Assembly (NCBI GenBank): GCA_015490215.1
Contig: WFYH01000125.1
Span: 1 to 6,951, forward strand
Reading direction: 5' to 3'
Length of the DNA stretch: 6,951 bases
Origin: Aquificaceae bacterium
GTDB taxonomy: Bacteria > Aquificota > Aquificia > Aquificales > Aquificaceae
Shown: piece after piece, positions 1 to 5,530 of the stretch
Layout of the letters: the number at the start of each line of letters is the position of its first letter
How positions within the stretch are numbered: position 1 is the stretch's first letter
Program-made: the position numbers and the translations under genes
The notes under the pieces: model-generated
What the model was told of the DNA's origin: nothing
What the model saw: the letters and a program-made list of their open reading frames with translations, nothing else
The model's database searches: none

Positions 1-1508
1 TCATAACCAACAGGAAGGGAGAGAGGATAAACATATCCCGTGAAGGGGCGATAGGGATTGTAGACGAAGAGGGAAGGGTCGTAGAAAGGCACGCAGTCCC
101 CTACGGTGCCAAGATCTTAGTTGAAGAAGGGGACAAGATCAAGGAAGGCACCTCCCTCGCCGAATGGGATCCTTTCAACACCTTCATCATCGCCGAGGGC
201 GAAGGTAGGGTTGAACTCAGGGACATAATCCTTGACGTAACCGTAAGGGAAGAGAGGGACGCCCTTACGGGTAAGACCGCTACCATAGTCTCCTTCATGA
301 GACCTAAGGACGCAATGCTCCACACCCCGAGGGTCGTGGTTGTAACCAAGGATGGGAAGGAACTCACCTACGACCTTCCCGTGAACGCCATACTCAACAT
401 CCCCTCCGAAAAGATGACCCTTGAGTGGCACGTGTGTCCCACCTGTTCCGAGGCGGAAGATGCTCAGATCCAGCACCGTTACTACGTGGTCAAAGACCTT
501 GAGGTAAAACCCGGAGACATCTTGGCAAGGATACCCAAGGAGATGGCAAAGGTCAGGGACATCGTCGGAGGTCTCCCGAGGGTGGAAGAACTATTTGAGG
601 CAAGGAAGCCCAAAAACCCCGCCATCATATCCGAGATAGACGGGCATGTGAAGATTTACGAGGATGCGGACGAGGTCATTATCTTTAACCCCCTCACAGG
701 AGAGACCAGAAAGTATTCGGTTAAAAAGGACGAACTTATCCTCGTCAGACACGGTCAGCACGTTAAAAAGGGTCAGAACATCACCGAGAGCATCGTTTCC
801 GAGATAGACGGTCAGGTCAGGATGAAGGGTAGCAAAGGATTTAAGGTTATCGTCTACAACAAGGAAACGGGTCTTGAGAAAGAATACCTCGTTCCCAAAG
901 GAAAGCACCTGCTCGTCAAGGACGGAGACCACGTAAAGGCGGGCGAACCTCTCACCGACGGGACGCCCATCCCCGAAGAGATGCTTAAGGTCAAGGGTAT
1001 AGACGAGCTTCAGAAATTCCTCCTCAAAGAGGTTCAGATGGTCTACAAGCTCCAAGGGGTGGATATAAACGACAAACACTTTGAGATCATCATCAGGCAG
1101 ATGCTCAGAAAGAGGAGGATAGTTGACCCCGGAGATACGAGGTTCCTTGTCAACGAAGAGGTGGACAAGGAGGAGCTTGAAGAGGAAATTCAGAGGATAA
1201 AAGAAGAGGGCGGAAAGCTTCCCAAGGTGGAGCCTGTCCTCGTGGGTATAACCAGAGCCTCCCTTTCTACTAGAAGCTGGATATCCGCCGCCTCCTTCCA
1301 AGAGACCACCAAGGTTCTCACCGAAGCGGCCTGTGAGGGTAAGGTGGATGAGCTTTACGGTCTTAAGGAGAACGTCATCATCGGAAACCTCATACCTGCG
1401 GGAACCGGCGTTGACGAATATTCAAAGGTGGACGTCGTCCCCGAAGGTCAAAAGGTTCTAAAGGAAACGGAAACCCAAACTCAAGAAGAGGAGGATAAAA
1501 CCGAATAG
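1..1508 (+). CDS. rpoC: RNA polymerase beta-prime subunit, C-terminal part (5' end outside window)
   Basis: Partial gene: the frame is open from the first complete codon at position 3 to TAG at 1506-1508 (501 residues), so the internal ATG at 297 is not a start. It encodes the C-terminal third of the largest subunit of the core RNA polymerase. Family hallmarks, numbered from position 3: an ISREG-containing module followed by VPYGAKILVEEGDKI and AEWDPFNT (about 14-61), GGLPRVEELFEARKPK (189-204), LQGVDINDKHFEIIIRQML (350-368), DPGDTR (375-380), SAASFQETTKVLTEAA (428-443) and GLKENVIIGNLIPAGTG (453-469), then an acidic Glu/Thr-rich tail. The catalytic and bridge-helix regions lie upstream. Two features are unusual compared with the E. 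coli and Thermus proteins as I recall them: a tandem pair of similar sandwich-barrel modules and a short Cys/His-containing insertion. Identity is certain from the motifs. Confidence 0.98.
   Translation, partial: ITNRKGERINISREGAIGIVDEEGRVVERHAVPYGAKILVEEGDKIKEGTSLAEWDPFNTFIIAEGEGRVELRDIILDVTVREERDALTGKTATIVSFMRPKDAMLHTPRVVVVTKDGKELTYDLPVNAILNIPSEKMTLEWHVCPTCSEAEDAQIQHRYYVVKDLEVKPGDILARIPKEMAKVRDIVGGLPRVEELFEARKPKNPAIISEIDGHVKIYEDADEVIIFNPLTGETRKYSVKKDELILVRHGQHVKKGQNITESIVSEIDGQVRMKGSKGFKVIVYNKETGLEKEYLVPKGKHLLVKDGDHVKAGEPLTDGTPIPEEMLKVKGIDELQKFLLKEVQMVYKLQGVDINDKHFEIIIRQMLRKRRIVDPGDTRFLVNEEVDKEELEEEIQRIKEEGGKLPKVEPVLVGITRASLSTRSWISAASFQETTKVLTEAACEGKVDELYGLKENVIIGNLIPAGTGVDEYSKVDVVPEGQKVLKETETQTQEEEDKTE
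621..959 (+). repeat. Tandem duplicated sandwich-barrel module inside rpoC
   Basis: Two adjacent segments of about 56-57 codons (621-788 and 789-959) encode similar protein modules. Each begins with I(I/V)SEIDG(H/Q)V, continues through a hydrophobic strand, a Thr-Gly turn and a (K/E)Y(S/L)V(K/P)K strand, then a (I/L)LV(R/K)(H/D)G(Q/D)HVK(K/A)G(Q/E) turn, and ends in (N/L)T(E/D). At the DNA level the SEIDG codons share a 14-base identical run (TCCGAGATAGACGG). E. coli and Thermus RpoC, from memory, carry one such module between the PAI...EI block and the conserved VQxVYxLQGV block. This reads as an internal duplication at protein level, old enough for the DNA to have diverged. Confidence 0.7.
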
Positions 1509-1514
1509 ACCTCC

Positions 1515-1532
1515 GGGCGGGGCTTCCCGCCC
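1515..1532. terminator. GC-rich hairpin between convergent genes, candidate bidirectional terminator
   Basis: A perfect 7-bp stem GGGCGGG (1515-1521) and CCCGCCC (1526-1532) encloses a four-base loop GCTT. It starts 6 bases after the rpoC stop and ends 4 bases before the stop of the minus-strand PilZ gene, so it fills the only gap between two convergent genes. Neither side has a clean T-tract (TCGATTATTCC on the + side), so intrinsic termination may be weak or factor-assisted. The placement makes an end-of-transcript role likely for both genes. Confidence 0.65.
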
Positions 1533-1536
1533 TCGA

Positions 1537-2592
1537 TTATTCCACCTCCCCCACCTTATACATCTTTATCAGGCGTCTTTGCTCGTCCAAGATAAACTTG
1601 TCTATTATCTTCTCCTCCTGCCTTGAGAGCTTGAGGAACTTTATACCCATGCAGACGGAACTCTTTTTGGAGATAACGTTTACAATCTGCCCTATCAGGT
1701 TTTCAAACTTGTGCTCGCCTATGGCGAAGTTCATAAGAACGTATTTGCCCTGAACGGGGGTTATGGGTTCCTCGGTGCATATCCTCACACCCTTGACGCT
1801 TATGTCCTCTATGCGCCCCAAAACGGGTGTTATATCCTTCATAGCTTCCTCGGTGAAATCATCTATAAGGGCGAATTCTACGGGTAGATTGACCTTCCAG
1901 CGTATACTTTCCCTGAGCTGGATGCGGTTTATCTGGTCGGTGTGCTCCAAAACGAGAACCACCTTGTCCCCGTCGTTATACTTGTCTATGACGGTGGACT
2001 CAAAGCTGTATCTGCCTTCGTTTTCCCTTATGAAGTGAAAGCGAACCCTTTCCCCTACATGAACCGCCCTCGGCAGGGGTCCCAAAACAACCACATGGAG
2101 TTCGGTTTCCGTTTTGTCCCAAACCGCTGCGTCAACGTAGGTATTGTCAACAACCAACTTCCCCGTCTGGTATAGGTCTATGTCTCTGGTGTTGGTTATG
2201 GGGATAAACCAAGGGACCGTATCAAATCTGAGCTTTGACCTTATGGAGGGTATAAGGTTTACCCCCTCTATGTCCTCGTTTACTATCTTGGTGACTATCT
2301 TTTCAAAGAGGGGCTTGTTGTCAAAAACCATCTGGGGGTCATAGGGGTAATCCTTCATATGCTTCCACAAAAGGGCTACCTCCTTGTCGGAAAGCCCCAG
2401 AGCTTTCCCCCTCAGAAAGAAAGCCTTTTCCACCTCTCTAGCATGGGCTATCCTGCTCCACAGGTAGGGTATGGTTATAACCGCCAAAACCAAAGCGAGG
2501 ATTACCAAAAACAGAAGTATCTCCTGCGTGGAGGGTCCTCTGAAGTGCCTTGAGGCTTCTATCAGGGTATCCCAAGCGGTTTGAATTTCCAT
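1537..2592 (-). CDS. Membrane-anchored PilZ-domain protein, probable cyclic-di-GMP receptor
   Basis: 351 residues, ATG at 2592-2590 and TAA at 1539-1537. A single hydrophobic segment near residues 25-45 should anchor the N-terminus in the inner membrane. A helical linker follows (about 50-108, with GLSDKEVALLW), then a beta-rich region (about 110-220) resembling the N-terminal barrel of YcgR-type proteins. The C-terminal PilZ domain (about 222-345) has both cyclic-di-GMP signatures: RxxxR as R227-ESI-R231, and DxSxxG as D263-I-S265-VK-G268. In the family these residues clamp the dinucleotide, and the protein then acts on motility, secretion or polysaccharide machinery; the target here cannot be told. 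No Shine-Dalgarno sequence is visible before the ATG, and the next in-frame Met lies beyond the membrane segment, so this start is preferred. It is convergent with rpoC and divergent from moaC. Ligand binding is inferred from motifs; the exact partner is unknown. Confidence 0.88.
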   Translation of the reverse strand: MEIQTAWDTLIEASRHFRGPSTQEILLFLVILALVLAVITIPYLWSRIAHAREVEKAFFLRGKALGLSDKEVALLWKHMKDYPYDPQMVFDNKPLFEKIVTKIVNEDIEGVNLIPSIRSKLRFDTVPWFIPITNTRDIDLYQTGKLVVDNTYVDAAVWDKTETELHVVVLGPLPRAVHVGERVRFHFIRENEGRYSFESTVIDKYNDGDKVVLVLEHTDQINRIQLRESIRWKVNLPVEFALIDDFTEEAMKDITPVLGRIEDISVKGVRICTEEPITPVQGKYVLMNFAIGEHKFENLIGQIVNVISKKSSVCMGIKFLKLSRQEEKIIDKFILDEQRRLIKMYKVGEVE

Positions 2593-2598
2593 AATAGT

Positions 2599-2604
2599 TA
2601 TAAT
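2599..2604 (+). promoter_or_regulatory. Candidate -10 element for the moaC operon
   Basis: A perfect TATAAT lies 12 bases before the moaC ATG, in the 24-base gap between divergent genes. No convincing -35 hexamer sits at 16-18 bases; the nearest resemblance, TTGAAT at 2581-2586, is only 12 bases upstream. The implied start near 2610-2612 would give a leader of about 5-7 bases, so the GGTGA just before the ATG (2609-2613) could be lost or only partly transcribed. The same AT-rich stretch reads TATTAT on the minus strand (2605 to 2600) and could serve pilZ, giving a nearly leaderless message. Assignment is tentative. Confidence 0.35.
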
Positions 2605-2616
2605 ATCGGGTGAAAA

Positions 2617-3378
2617 ATGAAAACGGTTGATGTAAGCACAAAAATAGAAACCCTAAGAAGTGCCAAAGCCTACGGCAGAATAAGGTTAAAACCTGAAACG
2701 GTAAAGCTCATCAAAGAAAAAAAACTCCCGAAGGGCGACCTCTTGGAAGCTACCAAGCTGACGGGGATAATGGGAGCAAAGAGAACGGGCGAGCTTCTTC
2801 CCTTCTGCCACCCCATACCCTTGGACTATGTGGGGGTAGAGGTAAAGGTAGGTGAGGATTACGTTGAAGTTACCTCAGAGGTCAGGGGAATAGCCCGAAC
2901 GGGATACGAGATGGAAGCCCTTACGGCGGTTTCCTGTGCATTGCTTAATGTTTACGACATGTGTAAAGCCTTTGATGATAGCATGGTAATAGAAGAGATA
3001 AAACTCCTTTCCAAGAGCGGAGGAAAATCCGATTGGCGGGAAAGCCTTGAAGGCATTGAAGTGAAAGTAAAAGCGGAGAACGGGAGACTCTTTGAACTGA
3101 TAAAGGAAGAAATTGAGAAACTCGGCGGAAGGATATCGCAAAAGGGGAAGCTGATAATATCCCTCGGGGGGGAACTTGAAAAAGGTGAGAGTGTAAGATC
3201 CTTTGAAGCGGTAGTTGCCCTTTACGATTTTGCCCTTGATCCAAAGGCTGTTGGGAAGGAGATAAGGTTGATAAAAGGCTCGGGGGGGGAGCTTTACGTG
3301 ATCCTCCCCGAGGAGGAAGGGAAGATAAGGAGATTCTTTTCCATCTTCGGAGGGCTTTTAAGGAGCCTGATTGAATGA
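2617..3378 (+). CDS. moaC: Cyclic pyranopterin monophosphate synthase MoaC with an unexplained C-terminal extension
   Basis: 253 residues. MoaC converts the 3',8-cyclo-dihydro-GTP made by MoaA into cyclic pyranopterin monophosphate, the first stable intermediate of molybdenum cofactor synthesis in the cytoplasm. Residues 1-140 match the family: VDVSTK near the start, KGD at 39-41, GAKRT with K55, PFCHPIPL with H65, TGYEMEALTAVS (95-106), YDMCKA with D114 and K117 (equivalents of catalytic D128/K131 in E. coli), and the closing LLSKSGGKSDW (130-140). The usual family length is about 155-160, so residues from about 145 to 253 are extra. This tail starts with a charged helix, has two SLGGEL/GSGGEL-type turns and ends in a hydrophobic helix. 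I do not recognise it, and it lacks the GGTG motif expected of a fused MoaB/MogA. The gene contains A8 (2717-2724), G7 (3166-3172) and G8 (3282-3289) runs. Its stop overlaps the ubiX start as ATGA. Confidence 0.95.
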   Translation: MKTVDVSTKIETLRSAKAYGRIRLKPETVKLIKEKKLPKGDLLEATKLTGIMGAKRTGELLPFCHPIPLDYVGVEVKVGEDYVEVTSEVRGIARTGYEMEALTAVSCALLNVYDMCKAFDDSMVIEEIKLLSKSGGKSDWRESLEGIEVKVKAENGRLFELIKEEIEKLGGRISQKGKLIISLGGELEKGESVRSFEAVVALYDFALDPKAVGKEIRLIKGSGGELYVILPEEEGKIRRFFSIFGGLLRSLIE

Positions 3379-3944
3379 ACCGATACCTTCTCTGCATAAC
3401 AGGAGCAAGCGGTGTAATTTACGGATACAGGACACTTCAGATACTCTCCGAAAGATTTAAAGTTGAAGCTATAGTTTCCTCCGCAGGACAAACGGTTTTA
3501 AAGGAAGAGTTGGGTAAAGGTATTTCGGATCTAAAAAGGGAGTTCCCTTCGGTTGAATTTTACGACGAAAGAGACCTCTGCGCACCTGTTGCCAGCGGTT
3601 CAAGGCTGACCTCATACGGGGCGGTCTTGGTGGTTCCCTGCTCTACGAGCACTCTCGCCAGCGTTGCCTGCGGTGTGAATAGTAACTTGATACACAGGGT
3701 TTGTGAGGTAGCTTTAAAAGAGAGGGTAAAACTTGTAATGCTGGTGAGGGAGATGCCTTATTCTAAGATCCACCTTGAGAATATGCTCAGGCTCACGGAA
3801 GCGGGAGCTATCATCCTGCCCGCAAGCCCGGGCTTTTACCACCACCCTGAATCCCTTGAGGATATGATAGATTTCGTGGTAGGTAAGGTCTTGGACGCTG
3901 TCGGTGTAAAGCACAACCTTTACAAAAGGTGGAAGGAGGGCTGA
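3375..3944 (+). CDS. ubiX: Flavin prenyltransferase UbiX
   Basis: 189 residues, a normal length. UbiX joins dimethylallyl phosphate to FMN to make prenylated FMN, the cofactor of UbiD-type (de)carboxylases. Visible family motifs: TGASG at 9-13 (flavin/phosphate loop), PCSTSTLA at 88-95, SNLIHR (103-108, usually DNLxxR), LKER at 114-117, LVREMP at 123-128, ENM at 135-137 and SPGFYHHPE near 151-159. The family's usual RA before the helix is RV here, a mild change. The ATG overlaps the moaC stop (ATGA), with AAGGAG at 3360-3365 and 9 bases of spacing, so the start is firm and translation is probably coupled. No ubiD lies in the window; the partner must be elsewhere, probably in ubiquinone/menaquinone synthesis or aromatic acid metabolism. 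The call is secure; the pathway is inferred. Confidence 0.95.
   Translation: MNRYLLCITGASGVIYGYRTLQILSERFKVEAIVSSAGQTVLKEELGKGISDLKREFPSVEFYDERDLCAPVASGSRLTSYGAVLVVPCSTSTLASVACGVNSNLIHRVCEVALKERVKLVMLVREMPYSKIHLENMLRLTEAGAIILPASPGFYHHPESLEDMIDFVVGKVLDAVGVKHNLYKRWKEG
3934..3939 (+). promoter_or_regulatory. Strong ribosome binding site that sets the start of the FecR-domain gene
   Basis: A perfect AGGAGG lies inside the last codons of ubiX, 7 bases before the ATG at 3947. This favours 3947 over the GTG at 3929, which would overlap the site and add six charged or glycine-rich residues before an otherwise clean signal peptide. Confidence 0.85.
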
Positions 3945-3946
3945 AG

Positions 3947-4654
3947 ATGCTCAGGATTCTAATTTTGTTCCTTTCTGTGGTGTTCTTGGGCTTCGGAACG
4001 GACAAGGTGGGTGAGATAGTAGACAAAAAAGGAAGGGTAAAGGTCTACTCGGAGGGTCAGCTCTCGGGTAAGGTGGTCTTTACCACACCCTATGAGGTAA
4101 AGGTGGGAGATGCTATTAAGACGGACTTCGGTTCTATGGCTTTCCTGAAGCTCTTGGGATACGACAAGCTCGTTCTGATGGAAAACAGCGTAATGATCGT
4201 AAAAGGGGTGGACACGGTAGGACTTGAGGGTGGAAGGGCGATATTCCACATAAGGAAGAGGGGGCGTGCTCAGGGTCTAAAGGTGAGGGTAAGGTCCGTA
4301 ATCATAGGGGTAAAGGGAACCAAATTTGCGGTCTATGCGGAGGGGGACAGAATAGGGGTATACCTCAAGGAGGGTCTCCTGAGCGTAAGAAACGAGGAAG
4401 GAAACTTTATCAGATACAGGAAGAGGGAAGAGGAAGCCTTTGAAGAGTATAAGAGAGAGTTTGAAGAGGGCGTGCGCATGGAGATGGAGGAATACGAGAA
4501 GTTTAAGAAGCAGGCTGAAAAAGAATTCAAAGAGTTCGTCAGAGAATTTGAACTTACAAGCGGTCAGGCGGTGATAATAGACGGCAATGAGGTCAGGGAC
4601 GTCCAGATACCTCCCGAGATAGAGGAGGAATTCAAGCTCCTTGAGATGTTCTAA
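3947..4654 (+). CDS. Secreted FecR-domain protein with a charged helical insertion
   Basis: 235 residues from the preferred ATG. Residues 1-17 (MLR, then a hydrophobic run ending in GFG) form a signal peptide, so the mature protein should be periplasmic or surface-exposed. A FecR domain follows (about 48-150): VGDAIKTDFGSMAFLKL (53-69), L(V/M)EN near 77-80, LEGGRAIFHI (93-102) and the typical VIIGVKGTKFAV (118-129). Residues about 157-202 are almost entirely Glu/Lys/Arg/Phe/Tyr and should form a long helix or coiled coil. It is inserted before a final strand pair with LTSGQAVIIDGN (203-214). Classical FecR is an inner-membrane anti-sigma regulator, but here there is no cytoplasmic N-domain, internal membrane segment or neighbouring sigma factor. 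A binding or scaffolding role at the envelope fits better. It begins 2 bases after the ubiX stop and is followed in the same frame by the glucosaminidase gene. Domain call is good; function is unknown. Confidence 0.85.
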   Translation: MLRILILFLSVVFLGFGTDKVGEIVDKKGRVKVYSEGQLSGKVVFTTPYEVKVGDAIKTDFGSMAFLKLLGYDKLVLMENSVMIVKGVDTVGLEGGRAIFHIRKRGRAQGLKVRVRSVIIGVKGTKFAVYAEGDRIGVYLKEGLLSVRNEEGNFIRYRKREEEAFEEYKREFEEGVRMEMEEYEKFKKQAEKEFKEFVREFELTSGQAVIIDGNEVRDVQIPPEIEEEFKLLEMF

Positions 4655-4666
4655 AATACCCATTCT

Positions 4667-5530
4667 ATGGCAAGGTCCCTTTTTCCGAGCGCCTTCGCCT
4701 TCCTGATTTTTATCTTTCTGCTGGTCACAGGTGTTATAAAGAGCGTCCCCTCTCAGGAGGAGGTTATAAGGGTTCTGAGCTTCCCACAAAGTGCTCCTCC
4801 GCAGCCCGAGGTAAAGCTGATCTTTGTAGAACCCGAAGGACCCGGGGATATCTTTGATGTAGACTGTGAAAAGGTAAAGCCTTATGTATACACGAGGGCT
4901 GTCTCTCTTGCCTCCCTACCCCCGAGAGAAAGAAAGGAGAAGTTCATAGACATGCTTCTTCCTTCGGTCTTGGTGGTCAATTACGAGATAACGCAGATGA
5001 GGGAAAGGCTCCTTAGGATAAGGGAGAAAAAAGAAAAGGGGCAAAGCCTTTCGGCGAGGGAGGAAAAGCTTGTAAAGTGGGCGCTTGAGAGGTGCAGGTC
5101 AAAGTCCCTTGAAGAAGTTCTAAAGAAGATGTTTCCCGTTCCGCCGAGTATAGTCATAGCCCAAGGAGCTATAGAAAGCGGTTGGGGAACTTCTCGTTTT
5201 TTTCTTGAAGCTAACAACCCTTTCGGTATATGGACCTTCAAACCTTCATCCGAGGCTGTTAAAGCGAAAGAAGGAAAAGCATACCTGAGGCGCTTTGACA
5301 CCCTGCTTGATGCGGTCAGGGAGTATATGTATAACGTCAACGTGGGTTGGGCATACAGGAAGTTCAGGGAAGGAAGGCTCAAAACCTTGGATCCCTACAA
5401 ACTCTCGGGCTACCTTACCCTTTACTCTATAGAGAGGGAAACCTATGTTAGAAAGCTCAGGAAGATCATCAAAGACAACCACCTTGACAGGCTTGATCTT
5501 TGCTCTCTTGATCCTGATTACATCCGTTAG
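4667..5530 (+). CDS. Bax-like glucosaminidase-domain protein, probable peptidoglycan hydrolase
   Basis: 287 residues. The N-terminus has a hydrophobic segment (about 9-25) acting as signal peptide or membrane anchor, so the enzyme works in the periplasm. After a Pro-rich linker (37-60), a region resembling E. coli Bax begins near 88, with FIDMLLPSVLVVNYEI (93-108). The glucosaminidase fold follows, with VPPSIVIAQGAIESGWGTSRF (158-178). E170 in AIESGWGTS is the expected catalytic acid, and EANNPFGIW (181-189) is the second hallmark. The family cleaves beta-linked N-acetylglucosamine in peptidoglycan. The ATG lies 12 bases after the FecR-gene stop, in the same frame and with no visible Shine-Dalgarno sequence, so it probably depends on re-initiation or coupling. 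The in-frame TAA (4652-4654) excludes an earlier start. A T7 run sits at 5197-5203. Its 3' end overlaps the deacetylase gene by 86 bases. Family is clear; the exact bond cut is inferred. Confidence 0.88.
   Translation: MARSLFPSAFAFLIFIFLLVTGVIKSVPSQEEVIRVLSFPQSAPPQPEVKLIFVEPEGPGDIFDVDCEKVKPYVYTRAVSLASLPPRERKEKFIDMLLPSVLVVNYEITQMRERLLRIREKKEKGQSLSAREEKLVKWALERCRSKSLEEVLKKMFPVPPSIVIAQGAIESGWGTSRFFLEANNPFGIWTFKPSSEAVKAKEGKAYLRRFDTLLDAVREYMYNVNVGWAYRKFREGRLKTLDPYKLSGYLTLYSIERETYVRKLRKIIKDNHLDRLDLCSLDPDYIR
5434..5438 (+). promoter_or_regulatory. Ribosome binding site supporting the deacetylase start inside the upstream gene
   Basis: GAGGG lies 6 bases before the ATG at 5445 and supports a start inside the glucosaminidase gene. 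The alternative TTG at 5484 has no well-spaced site: AGGAAG ends about 20 bases away. The ATG start also gives a complete signal peptide, although its n-region is long (16 residues). Confidence 0.6.

Noticed and set aside
591..1301. Long minus-strand open frame (236 codons) opposite rpoC
   Set aside because: It lies wholly antisense to strongly conserved RpoC motifs, has no recognisable domain or ribosome binding site, and is explained by the codon bias of the + strand gene.
3049..3378. MoaC extension as a fused MoaB/MogA molybdopterin domain
   Set aside because: The segment is too short for the family (about 150-180 residues) and lacks the GGTG and SxGD-type motifs.
2945..3397. Minus-strand open frame of 150 codons opposite moaC and the ubiX start
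   Set aside because: Ser/Leu/Pro/Arg-rich shadow of the moaC reading frame. It is antisense to the catalytic YDMCKA region and has no own start signals.
3929..3946. GTG start at 3929 for the FecR-domain gene
   Set aside because: It overlaps its own would-be ribosome binding site. The ATG at 3947 has AGGAGG at 7 bases and begins directly with the signal peptide.
4277..4789. Minus-strand open frame of 170 codons across the FecR and glucosaminidase genes
   Set aside because: It spans two well-supported + strand genes and their boundary, has a low-complexity Leu/Phe composition mirroring the Glu/Lys codons opposite, and shows no family signature.
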